Source: Rhizodiscina lignyota (Eukaryota > Ascomycota > Dothideomycetes > Aulographales > Rhizodiscinaceae). From it: a DNA stretch of 64,000 nt. A program made the translations under genes and the position numbers. The stretch lies in the NCBI GenBank assembly GCA_010015805.1, contig ML978134.1, positions 434,001 through 498,000 of the forward strand, written 5' to 3'. The notes under the pieces are model-generated. The model saw nothing but the letters and a program-made list of their open reading frames with translations. It searched no databases and was not told the DNA's origin. Below, one piece after another: positions 54,824 through 64,000 of this stretch; position 1 is the first letter of the stretch; each line of letters opens with the position of its first letter.

Positions 54824-56444
54824 TCACTCCTCGCCCTCAAGTGGAGCCTCCTCATCATATTCCTCCTCACCCTCAGACACAGAGGCCTCCTGGTACTGCT
54901 GGTACTCAGAGACCAGATCGTTCATATTGCTCTCAGCCTCGGTGAATTCCATCTCGTCCATGCCCTCACCAGTGTACCAATGCAAGAAAGCCTTGCGCCT
55001 AAACATAGCAGTGAACTGGTCACCGACACGCTTGAAGAGCTCCTGGATAGAAGTGCTGTTGCCGACAAACGTGGACGACATCTTAAGGCCACGAGGCGGG
55101 ATGGAGCAGAGTGCGGTCTGGACGTTGTTGGGGATCCACTCGACGAAGTACGAGGAGTTCTTGTTCTGGACGTTGCGGACCTGGTCCTCAACCTCCTTCA
55201 TCGAGACCTTGCCGCGGAAGATGGCAGAGCAGGTCAGGTAGCGACCATTGCGGAAGTCAGAGGCGGCCATCATGTTCTTGGGGTCGAACATCTGCTGAGT
55301 GAGCTCAGGAACAGTGACAGCGCGGAAAGAGTGCGCGCCACGGCTAGTCAGAGGAGCGAAGCCGACCATGAAGAAGTGAAGACGAGGGAACGGAACCATG
55401 TTGACGGCCAACTTGCGGAGATCAGAGTTGAGCTGGCCAGGGAAACGCAGGCAGGTAGTGACACCAGACATCACGGCAGACACGAGGTGGTTCAGGTCGC
55501 CATAGGAGGGGTTGTTGAGCTTGAGAGTCCTCATGCAGATGTCGTACAACGCCTCATTGTCAATGCAGAAGGTCTCGTCCGAGTTCTCGACAAGCTGGTG
55601 GACTGAGAGCGTAGCGTTGTATGGCTCAACAACAGTGTCAGACACCTTAGGGGATGGAACGACGGAGAAAGTCGCCATCATGCGGTCAGGGAATTCCTCA
55701 CGAATCTTGGAGATCAAGAGGGTACCCATACCAGCACCAGTACCACCACCAAGAGAGTGAGTGATCTGGAAGCCCTGGAGGCAGTCGCAGCCCTCAGCCT
55801 CACGGCGCACAACGTCGAGAACTTGGTCAACGAGCTCAGCACCCTCAGTGTAGTGCCCCTTGGCCCAGTTGTTGCCTGCACCGGACTGACCGAAGACGAA
55901 GTTGTCGGGACGGAAGAGCTGCCCAAAGGGACCAGCGCGGACAGCATCCATGGTACCAGGCTCCAGGTCGACGAGGACGGCACGAGGGACGAACTTGTTG
56001 CCAGAGGCCTGTGAAATGTGAGACATGAGCAAGCTGAGGTGTTTGAGGAAAATTTACCTCATTGAAGTATACGTTCATGCGCTCCAGCTGGAGGTCAGAG
56101 GTACCATTGTAGCTAGACGTCATTAGTTTCGAGCGCAAGGTATGTGGCAGAGTTGAGCGAAACTTACACGCCAGCGCCGTCAAGGCCATGCTCGCCAGAG
56201 ATGGTTTGCCTGTTTATGTCTCGTTAGCGCGTTGTAGAGTCGAAAACCTTTCGCCTTCTACGCACCAGAAGGCAGCGCCGATCTGATTGCCGCATTGGCC
56301 GGTCTGGAGGTGAACCTGTAGCAAGAAAACCGAGCGTTAGCAGCTGTTCGCGATGATTTGATGTGTTTCTGCCTAGAGGGGCACGATAGGGGCGTTGGTG
56401 TCAACAATGCACGATAATAAACAGACACTTACGATTTCGCGCAT
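54824..56444 (-). CDS. Beta-tubulin
   Basis: Five exons (56444-56433, 56315-56266, 56209-56168, 56112-56058, 56008-54824) give 447 aa, the exact family length. The first exon is 12 nt (MREI, the autoregulation tetrapeptide). GTP motifs are present: [17 protein letters not shown], and the tail ends acidic ([14 protein letters not shown]). Tubulin dimers build microtubules; this locus is the standard marker for fungal phylogeny and the target of benzimidazole fungicides. At the known resistance sites it carries the sensitive residues His6, Tyr50, Ala165, Phe167, Glu198, Phe200 and Leu240. Intron 1 (117 nt) is longer than the other three (49-56 nt). Confidence 0.98.
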
Positions 56445-56894
56445 TTTGATGAAGATTCACGCGTCCTGACGTTTGACAAACGAGTCCAATGAGGTAGAAA
56501 GCTGAGAAGAGAGGCAGGTTGTGTGGGGAGAGTGGATGGTGGAGGTGGAGGATTGCGGTGAGGGAAGAATGTTTTGGGTCGTTGGCGTCGGTGCGAGAGC
56601 TCGGGCCACACGCATTAGCGCGACTTCGCTTCAAGCATCAACATCAACGCACACTCCGTTACTCAGGCAGCTGCAATTCGGTGTCTACCGGCTGTGTTCA
56701 GAAGCTCTGAAGCAGGCACAGAAGACGGATGGATTCCATTTTGAAGCATTCAGTGCCGATGCCAATGCTTCTACATAAACTACGAAATCTAAGCCATCAT
56801 ATCATTCCCCGAGCATGCTATGCGAACAGCCGAAGACGTGCAGGTCCATGGGTATATCGCGCCACAGTGATCAAGGCATTTCACTCCAAGTTCT
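56445..56894. other. Beta-tubulin promoter region
   Basis: 450 bp between the tubulin start and the ceramidase stop. It contains pyrimidine-rich stretches on the minus strand. No gene is seen. Confidence 0.4.
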
Positions 56895-58029
56895 TTACAG
56901 ACTTTTCTTTCCATTCATTGCCGTTTTATCATTCCTTACGATAACTGGTAGAGACGTTAACATGCGTGGCCAGACGAGTTTGTATTCGTCTTGTTCTCCG
57001 TTCAGGCAATGGCGTAGCCAGATGCCCCAGGTGATGTAGAAGTATGCTCCAATTCCTGTCATCAAGTGCCTGTGGAACGTTTAGCTCGTTCGTCCAATGA
57101 AGGGAATTTTCAACATACCACCATCCGTGACCCTCCAGGAATATTCCCCAAGGCAAACCAATCTCTCTTCTCCAGCGCCTGATGGTTGTGCAGTATTTGT
57201 TATCCAGGTTCCAGATTGCAAAGCCACCCAGGAATATGCTCAATCCACACGCGATCATGATCCACATTGTTCGAAGAATCTCGCCGTCCCGACGATCCTG
57301 TCGCTCAAACTCCCTCACCTTATCCATCTCTGGCATGCTTCCATTTTGCTTAGCTGCACGTTCCTTTGCTGTCTTTTGCAGAGATGGCCGCAAGTTTACC
57401 TCCATAACGTATAAGCTCCGGAACAGGACGATTGCTGTGAGCAGCGCATATGCGTTCTGATGGAAGGAGGGGTCTTGGAGGTAGTGGTAGTAGAGCGAGA
57501 TGAAAAGCGCCAGGCCCGTTAAGAAGACGCCCATGAAGATTGAGGATGTTAGAGATTTGCCGTAGGAGAAGGTCGCGTGAAACATGAGGCATGTGGTATA
57601 GATCATCGAAAGTTCGTCAACAAGTTGCATTGGGTCTGCCATCAATTGTCAGCTGGTCCGCACCTGAGCACGGGAGGAAAGGTGGATAGAAGCCACTCAC
57701 ATTTCAAGGTGGTATGGAATGCAAAGCTTCCTGATCCAACAATCAGATATCCCACGAAAGTTACGAGGAATATCCTGTCGTGTCCATTTTGCAGGCAGTT
57801 TCGGATGCCTACGAAGGCGAGGGACATGAACAATAGGTTCGTGAGAGTATTGACAATCTCCGCAGCGTATATAGTTGCATAGTAGTCCTATTCGATGTTT
57901 AGCCTGCGTATGTTGTCCATCTGATGACTTTGTACCTACCTCCTCACACCAGTTGATCGTGGAGGTCACTGGCGACCAGTATCCTTCCCGCGCAGGTCCA
58001 TACGGTAGCGATGGAAGCCACGAAGGCAT
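56895..58029 (-). CDS. Alkaline ceramidase (Ypc1/Ydc1-like)
   Basis: Four exons (58029-57940, 57887-57701, 57635-57119, 57069-56895) give 322 aa. It opens with MPSWLPSLPYGPAREGYWSP and the family signature STINWCEE, then DYYATIYAAEIVNTLTNLLF. Zinc/catalytic residues lie in GSGSFAFHTTLKY, PMQLVDELSMIY and GHGWWHLMTGIGAYFY (His pair of the last segment). Seven hydrophobic spans fit the CREST membrane-hydrolase fold. The enzyme cleaves (phyto)ceramide to sphingoid base and fatty acid in the ER/Golgi. Splices at 57118-57070 and 57700-57636 restore WWHLMTG and LKYPMQLV. The C-terminus ends in lysines (NGKKSL). It shares a 398-bp divergent promoter with prefoldin 1. Confidence 0.93.
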
Positions 58030-58427
58030 GACGACAGATTTTGAGCGAAAGCAAAGAATTGGCAACGGTGGGCGAACTGGCTGGTACAAATAAGGTACCT
58101 GTCAGAACAAATCCGGAACCGGCGGATGCTCTAGTGGCTTAACACGGCTGATCGAACGCCATAGCCAGCGCTGCAAATGATCAGGTAAGTGAGGGAGACG
58201 AGCGAAGCGATATCAAGGTTCGCTGGAGAAGAGAACTCCGAAATCCTGAGGCAGAGATTTATTTTCTGTGCCCAAGGCTGACCAGAAGACATCGGCCGCT
58301 GAAAGGTGCGTCATTGTCTTGGCGCCCGGCCCGATTTGGCGACAAGGCTGATCACGTGCAACCACTGCCGATCTAAGCTGTCGTCCGAAGCTGTTCAAAC
58401 ATTACACATACCTCGAGGACAGCGAAG
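58030..58427. promoter_or_regulatory. Shared divergent promoter, alkaline ceramidase / prefoldin 1
   Basis: 398 bp between start codons, without a recognised element. Confidence 0.4.
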
Positions 58428-58904
58428 ATGTCGATACCGAACGAAGCATTGCAAAAGGTATGATATTACAGTTCCAAAGTTAGTTTCCTGTTTGCTCACT
58501 CTCCTCTCCAGCTGCTGCTTGAGCTTGAACAGAGCGCGGCCCAATCTCAACAGCAAATATCAGCGGTGAAGCAGCAAATAGCACTGAAAGGCCGCGAGAG
58601 TCGCATGCTCCAGCTTACTAAAGGAGAAGTGGAATCCTTACCTAAGGATACTAAAGTTTACGAAGGAGTCGGCAAGATGTGCGACACCACCTCTTACCTG
58701 TCCAGGCCGAATCTAAAATACTGATACTGGAGGTGCAGGTTTGTGATGACTCCGGCGGACGAAGTAAAGCAGAGACTTTCAACAGAGGATAGCGAGTTGA
58801 AGTCTGACGTGTCAAGCCTGGAAAAGAGGCTGCAGTATTTGGAAACGACATTCAAGAACAGCCGGCAAAATCTGGACAAGGTGCTCAAAGCGGGTGGTGG
58901 GTGA
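58428..58904 (+). CDS. Prefoldin subunit 1
   Basis: Three exons (58428-58457, 58512-58678, 58739-58904) give 120 aa. The protein reads MSIPNEALQKLLLELEQSAA, with the hairpin motif KDTKVYEGVGKMFVMTPADE and a C-terminal coiled helix (SLEKRLQYLETTFKNSR), the layout of a beta-type prefoldin. It joins the same cytosolic hexamer as prefoldin 5 at 27.9 kb. Introns are 54 and 60 nt with GTATGA/TCCAG and GTGCGA/GTGCAG. No exon is long, so a simple ORF scan misses the gene. The start context AGCGAAGATGTCG is acceptable. Confidence 0.92.
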
Positions 58905-60181
58905 ACTCCAAGCGGCCGCATTTGCGTACGCTCCCCCGGTTGGTCTCTTCAGAGCGATTCCGGAGCTTCTTCCATAGTATCTTCAGCAATCTTTCGATAT
59001 GAAAGGCGCCCAAGTCCAGTGGATGATGAATGGACAACGTGGCCAACCAATCCTTCCAGAGAATATTATGGCCGTCTGGATCAGGGCAGACACAATTTCT
59101 CTTCTATCAACCTCATGCACCATTTTGGCTCCCAAATGTCTGGCAGAGCCTCATCATGTAATTTAGAAGTGCATTACGTGCTCTCCACAAGCTAGCTCAA
59201 GCTCTTCCCTGCGGAAGGAGCTGCGGCAGAGACACTGGGCGAATGGTCGGCGAGCTACTCCCGCTATCGAAGCAGGGGCTACATTGGCATTGCGGGCGTC
59301 CTTCTAGATCCAGTTGGCGGCCATGTTATAGCAACAGTTTCAGAAATTATCAACGCGCTTGCCACTGCCCTATCTGTCTGGATCAGTCACCATGGGAAAT
59401 TCTCGTAAAGTCGCCGCCGTGTTTCGCGAGGTCCCAAAGATAGCCGCGAATTGATTGGACGACTTCGCGAAGGCGATGGACCGTCCCGGCCGAGCATCGG
59501 ACGGAACGAACCTGTATCCCCATCTTCTACAAGAGGGGTCTTTTTGTGCTCTTTTTCTCAGCGGCGATCGCTCATATTGCTTACAAAGGCCGCGGCATCA
59601 AGGCGGCGCACGATCAAACGCCGCAGAGATGGAAGGTTGTGTACGCAACTTACCGGAGACAAGATGTGAGGCACAAGGAAAGAGGCGCACAAGCGCTACC
59701 CAAACGCTACTCAGTTCGGCAACCTGCCACACCTAGAGCGCTGTCAGCTGCGGCTAGCGCATGGATCATTAGATGCAATCATGGAGGTGTGCAGTGGTGG
59801 GGGCTGGAATGGTCCGGTCTGTGGCATTAAAAGCAGGACGGCTGCGCCCTTCTCATTGAATGCAAACGAGAGTCACTTGGTCATCCGCGTTTTTCTCTTT
59901 TCTTGCGTTGAGCTTGCGCGTGTCGTCTCACCGGTCACTTGCGTTTTCCTTTCTCGTCACGCTGCGGAAGAGCGCCTCTCTGCCTAGCCACCAATCACCC
60001 CGCCTCGCGCATATCTGCAACTTGCAAATCGTCCCATAATTTTCTTTCAGCTCTTGAAGTTTGAAGCTGCGAAATTTCACTTATCTCTCAGCTTGATCGC
60101 CTAAAAATCACTATTCACATTTGATCCTAGCTTGGCGACGAAGTCTCTATTCGCCTTTCGTCTCAGCTCACGTGCCCCACC
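58905..60181. other. Intergenic region, 1.28 kb
   Basis: Between prefoldin 1 and the charged-helix protein. Overlapping short frames at 59240-59830 look like chance. The last 200 bases are pyrimidine-rich leader. No gene is supported. Confidence 0.4.
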
Positions 60182-61740
60182 ATGTCCTACTGGGAGGAAG
60201 ACTGGCGAGAGGATACGTTCCGCGGCCGTGGAGGCGGCGGCGGCGTGCGCTATGTCGAGCGCGATCGCGAACGTTATCTGGACCCAGGATTTGGAGCGTC
60301 AGGAGGAGGAGTCGCTCATCACCGCAGTCGCTCACACGGCGCTCAACCAGCTCCCAACCTACATATCTACAACTACAACCGCAACGATGCTGAAGCACGC
60401 TCTCCATCACCCGCAGGATACTCGCGCGGCCGCTCTCCTTCCCGAGGAACAGACTATGCGCTTCTCGACGAGGTTGAAGGACTGAGGAGAGACCTTCGCC
60501 ACCGTGAAAGCAGATCGCCAGCGCCTGTAGCTGTGGCCGCTCCCGCACCACAGCCTATAATATATCGCGACCAGTCCCCCGGGCACTATCAGAACTGGCA
60601 ACTGGAGCATATCCAGCGCGATGCCGACGAGCGCATCATGTGGGAGAGGGAGCAGAACCGGCGAAAGCTGGAGTTGCAGAGCCTGCGCGACCGGATTGGA
60701 CGTGAGGAAGAGAACACGCGTATGAAGTCCATCGAGGACCGCGCAAGATCGAGGATTGAGACGGAGAGGCTCAGGGCGGAGGCAAAAGCAGCAGAAGAGG
60801 AAATCGAAAAGGAGCGGCTGAGGGAGAAGATAATCAGGGACAAAGAAGACGAGGATAGAAAGGCGCGGGATGAACGCGCCCGGATGATGAGGGATAAAGA
60901 AGATGCGGATAGGAAGGCGAGAGAGGAACGTGACCGGATAATCAGGGAAAATGAGGAAGCAGACAGAAAGTCGAAACAAGAACGCGAGCGTGCGATCAAA
61001 GACTGGCGGCTCAAGCAAGAGGAAGAGGAGAAGGAGAGGGAGGAGGCTGAAAGACGTGCTGTAGAAAACTTTGAGAGGAGGAAGAGAAAGCAGAAGGAAG
61101 AAGAGGAAGAGCTGAAACTCAAGTTCAAGCTGCAGGAGGAGAGGGGCAAGGAGGAAGAGAAACAGCGCGAGAAGGAATACGAAATGAGGCGACGGGAGAG
61201 GGAAGAGGAGGCAAAGAGGAAGAAGAAAGAGGAAGACGAAGCGATCGCAGCCGAGATGCACAAGAGACTGGCCAAGTTCGGCTTCCAAGAGAACCAGATC
61301 GAGGCAATGATGGACCCAAAGAAGGCGGAGAAGCTGCCAATTGGAGCATCTCCCGCCAATCCCAGCACCGCACTCGCTGTCGTTAAGCCAACGTACATAA
61401 AGGTTCACAAGGACCACCTGGCTGTCGAGACGTTGAAGTACTACAGAATTCCGTACGAATTGGACCCAGTAAGTGGCAGATCCCGAAACCGAAGGTCTCG
61501 AATATAACTAATCATTTCACTCAGATCGATAACGACTACATCATCATCCTCCAGGAAATGAGTACTACTGAAACCGATATTCTCTTTGAACACACACGTC
61601 GTCTTCGCAAACCGGCACAACTGTTCATAGAGGAGAGGCCGAGTCGTGGCCGCGACCCGCAGTACGCGTGGGTGAGGAAGCCGGCGCGGAGCAAGAGCCG
61701 AAGTCGGGTACGAGAAAAGGTGGTGTTTGGGCCTCTATAG
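60182..61740 (+). CDS. Charged-helix protein, DUF8035-like fungal family
   Basis: Exons 60182-61468 and 61525-61740, joined by a 56-nt intron (GTAAGT to CACTCAG), give 500 aa. A Gly/Arg/Ser-rich start (MSYWEEDWREDTFRGRGGG) is followed at about residues 140-385 by an almost pure Arg/Lys/Glu helix. Residues 217-270 hold three tandem 18-residue units. The globular C-terminal part (KRLAKFGFQENQIEAMMDPK, then YIKVHKDHLAVETLKYYRIP and IDNDYIIILQEMS) is the conserved domain that I associate with DUF8035 proteins of unknown role, ending in an Arg/Ser-rich tail. The helix may act as a stiff spacer or coiled coil. No membrane span. Confidence 0.82.
60830..60991 (+). repeat. Three 54-bp tandem repeats in the charged-helix gene
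   Basis: Units 60830-60883, 60884-60937 and 60938-60991 encode IIRDKEDEDRKARDERAR and two close variants. The exact 18-residue period keeps charge pairs in register along a helix. Confidence 0.85.
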
Positions 61741-62208
61741 TAATGATACACCGGTGCTATCATGGTGTTCTTCATCTCTGACCTTTACAGATTCGTCATC
61801 TGTCAATTTGGAGTGAGCACAATCTTTCGAGCCTTTCCGGCGTTCTATTCCAGAATGGATTCCCCGCAACCTTCTGTCCTTCGCTTTGGGCGTCCGGAAT
61901 TTGAGGGTTATTTTTGATGCGTTTGTAGATGTTTGTGGTTGATTCGTTCGGTGCTTGGCTATCTTTTTGGAATCTTCCCTCTTGAGTATATACGTCGTAA
62001 GCGCACCTAGCAGATACGCCATCGCTGTAAATGAGCCTAGTAAACTTTTGCGCCCCCTCGATATGGCAAATTGGTATCATTCCATCGCCGCTCGTCGTGT
62101 GGTTTGTCCAACCATGCAATGTGAATGCAACGCCTTCAAGCCCAAATCATGTGTGCCGCCGCATGTAACGCCGGAGTCGCCCGATGTAGTCAAACGCTGT
62201 CGCTCTAC
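61741..62208. other. Convergent intergenic gap
   Basis: 468 bp between the charged-helix gene and mago. A 95-codon frame on the minus strand (62022-61735) begins with ATG but has no recognised motif and would sit in the mago 3-prime region; not called. Confidence 0.4.
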
Positions 62209-63019
62209 TTAAATTGGCTTAATCTGCAACAGAAATGTCAGCTCTTGTGGCAGCGCATGCTGGATATGCCACAATCTACCTTGAAGTGGAGCGAGATCAG
62301 CGAGAAGACCAACGCTTTCAGATCTTGAACCAAGTAATAGAAGACTCTGAGGCCCTCAGGATCTTCCGACTCCGAGACGTCTACTAAGGAGCCTATCTTC
62401 GCGGTCTGCACAGTGTGAGCTATGCCCCTCTATGCTGTTTCGTCTCTGACGTACCTCGAAGTTGATGTGATCGTTGCCCAAACGAATTTCAAGCTCCTGC
62501 CGTCCGTCCTTATTCTTCTGGGGCCAGCGCGCGTCATCTTCCCTGCCAAAGTGTTAAGGTTCGTGTAGGTGTCAGGTCTGGGTTGAGGAGCCGTACTTCA
62601 TAATCTCGCTGTCTTTGACGATACGCCTGATCTCAGATATCATGAGAGAGCTAACGCACACTGTTCAAGGTGATGGTAAGCTTCGTATTCCGCTCAACTC
62701 AACACACACGAGCGTAGAAGTGGCGGACATACTCTCTTTGCGAATTAGGGTGTCATTGCGGTAGTTTGAGTTGTTCGCGTAGCGCAACGATGCACTTCGG
62801 CCGTCTCCAAGAACCCGGACATCGAATTCTGAAGGATAGTTAGTGAGATAAGCCTCTATAGAGTAGCTGTTGCTGAATTGATCCTACCCAGGAATTCGTG
62901 TCCATGACGTCCAGAGTGTCCTGAGCTATGATTTACGCGTTAGTTTTACTGGCATTAGAATTTGAAGTGCTGCCTCACTAGTATCGAAGGTAGAACTCGT
63001 TATTTGCGGTGGTCGACAT
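62209..63019 (-). CDS. mago: Mago nashi, exon junction complex core subunit
   Basis: Seven exons (63019-62979, 62925-62888, 62828-62733, 62660-62597, 62542-62455, 62405-62280, 62223-62209) give 155 aa. The spliced protein runs through [63 protein letters not shown] and [19 protein letters not shown] to the terminal SLHFKIKPI, nearly the whole Mago consensus. Mago pairs with Y14 in the exon junction complex on spliced mRNA. All six introns are 49-72 nt GT-AG; the last exon is 15 nt (IKPI stop). No exon is long enough for a simple ORF search to find. A small insert (VLGDGRSAS) replaces the usual FRPDGK. Divergent from beta-COP. Confidence 0.95.
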
Positions 63020-63411
63020 GTTGACTGTTGTTGAAAGGTCGAGGCTATCTCGAGCTGGCCTTGAAGTTGTATGCAATTGCGGGACGTATTTGAAGTTCTG
63101 CCGGCTTTCACCGCCTTCCAGCACACCCTGGAGCGTCAACTTGTCCTGAAGAGGGATTTCAGAGAAGAGCGCGTTAAATGTCCAAATCTTACGCACCAAG
63201 TAATTATAACGTACAATTTTATTGCCTTCTCTAGCTGACAATGGCAGGCTTCCAAATGTTGCCATGAATCTTGAACAACGCAGCTTTCCCACTCCGAAGT
63301 CATACCGCATTCCAGAAAGCTGAGCACCACGGTGGAGACTCAGCATACACCTTCTTCGAGCGAAATCCCGTTCAAACCACCTTCCAATCCTTCCTCTGAA
63401 TCTCTTACAAG
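63020..63411. promoter_or_regulatory. Shared divergent promoter, mago / beta-COP
   Basis: 392 bp between start codons. No element recognised. Confidence 0.4.
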
Positions 63412-64000
63412 ATGGCGACCTTCCTAGATACGGCGTACAGCTTGGTCCACCAGGACAACACGGCGGACCAGCCTACGTTGCAGGAGCTGAAGACGCAACT
63501 CGAGAAGGGCACCGATGATTCCAAAGTCGAAACAATGAAGCGGATATTGACAATCATGCTCAATGGGGACCCTATGATTGGACTGCTCATGCACATTATC
63601 CGTTTTGTCATGCCGTCGAAGAGCAAGCCTCTGAAGAAGCTGTTGTACCTGTATTACGAGATATGTCCCAAGCTTGACAACAGCGGCAAATTGAGGCAGG
63701 AGTGGATCCTGGTTTGGTAAGTGCCTTCTGGGCTTCGATCAAAGTCTATTTTACACCTGATTTAATACGAATACAGCAATGGTATCCGATTAGACCTTCA
63801 ACATCCCAACGAATACGTTCGAGGCAACACTCTTCGCTTCCTCTGCAAGCTTCGAGAGGCAGAGTTGGTCGAGCCTCTCCTACAACCAGCGCGTCAGTGC
63901 CTCGAGCATCGCCATGCATACGTTCGAAAGAATGCTGTCTTTGCCATCGCATCCATCTATCAACATCTCGAGCAGCTCATCCCGGACGCCCCGGAGCTCC
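63412..64000 (+). CDS. SEC26: Coatomer subunit beta (beta-COP), N-terminal part
   Basis: Exon 63412-63716 splices over a 60-nt intron (GTAAGT to ATACAG, 63717-63776) to 63777, which runs past the right edge. The protein starts [20 protein letters not shown] and continues [40 protein letters not shown] and [20 protein letters not shown], matching the adaptin-like N-terminal solenoid of beta-COP. It is part of the COPI coat for Golgi-to-ER transport. Only about 175 residues of roughly 950 are in the window. Confidence 0.96.

Noticed and set aside
60407-61417. 336-codon minus-strand frame, Leu/Phe-rich
   Set aside because: It is the mirror of the Arg/Glu-rich helix on the plus strand (GAG/AAG codons read backwards as CTC/CTT).
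61735-62022. 95-codon minus-strand frame starting with ATG
   Set aside because: It lies in the mago 3-prime region, overlaps the charged-helix stop and has no recognisable motif. Could be a small gene but cannot be supported.

Overview
The window is nuclear DNA of a filamentous ascomycete (Pezizomycotina; a dothideomycete is my best guess, but that is inference). Evidence: about thirty genes on both strands; short GT-AG introns, mostly 48-75 nt, with CTRAC-like branch sites; a HET-domain protein; a Zn2Cys6 regulator; a CpcA/Gcn4 bZIP gene with a two-uORF leader; and fungal housekeeping genes (beta-tubulin, Erb1, Opi3, CK2 beta). Gene models are hand-spliced: I chose introns that keep frame and restore family motifs. 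I saw no intact transposon, LTR element or CRISPR array.

Layout. 1-3.2 kb: a MYND-finger gene and a decayed tandem paralogue. 3.2-11.4 kb: metabolic and mitochondrial genes (SLP2-type stomatin, U1-like zinc-finger protein, type II haloacid dehalogenase, P5C dehydrogenase, zinc alcohol dehydrogenase) and a 40-bp-arm hairpin at 9.7 kb. 11.4-16 kb: a secreted Cys-rich GPI-type protein, a membrane alpha/beta hydrolase and a three-exon endosulfine (Igo1) gene. 17-23 kb: an accessory pair, a 1437-aa trypsin-like/HET/transmembrane fusion divergent from a 357-aa tail-membrane protein. 24-31 kb: cpcA with uORFs, prefoldin 5 and an AflR-like C6 regulator. 31-43 kb: ERB1, an 886-aa fungal protein with a HicA-like tail, a split tRNA-Asn, a secreted GH2 enzyme and a twin-domain GFA protein. 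43-52 kb: a HEI10-like RING protein, a 1269-aa coiled-coil protein with a QT-motif array, and CK2 beta. 52-64 kb: a four-pass membrane protein, OPI3, beta-tubulin, alkaline ceramidase, prefoldin 1, a charged-helix DUF8035-type protein, MAGO NASHI (seven exons) and the start of beta-COP.

Most genes are unrelated housekeeping units with no operon-like logic. Several pairs share divergent promoters: SLP2/zinc finger (171 bp), HET/membrane protein (491 bp), ceramidase/prefoldin 1 (398 bp) and mago/beta-COP (392 bp). The most unusual items are the protease-HET-membrane fusion and its partner, the LC8-type QT repeat array, the HicA-like C-terminus, the very short exons of OPI3 and mago, and the MYND tandem duplication.
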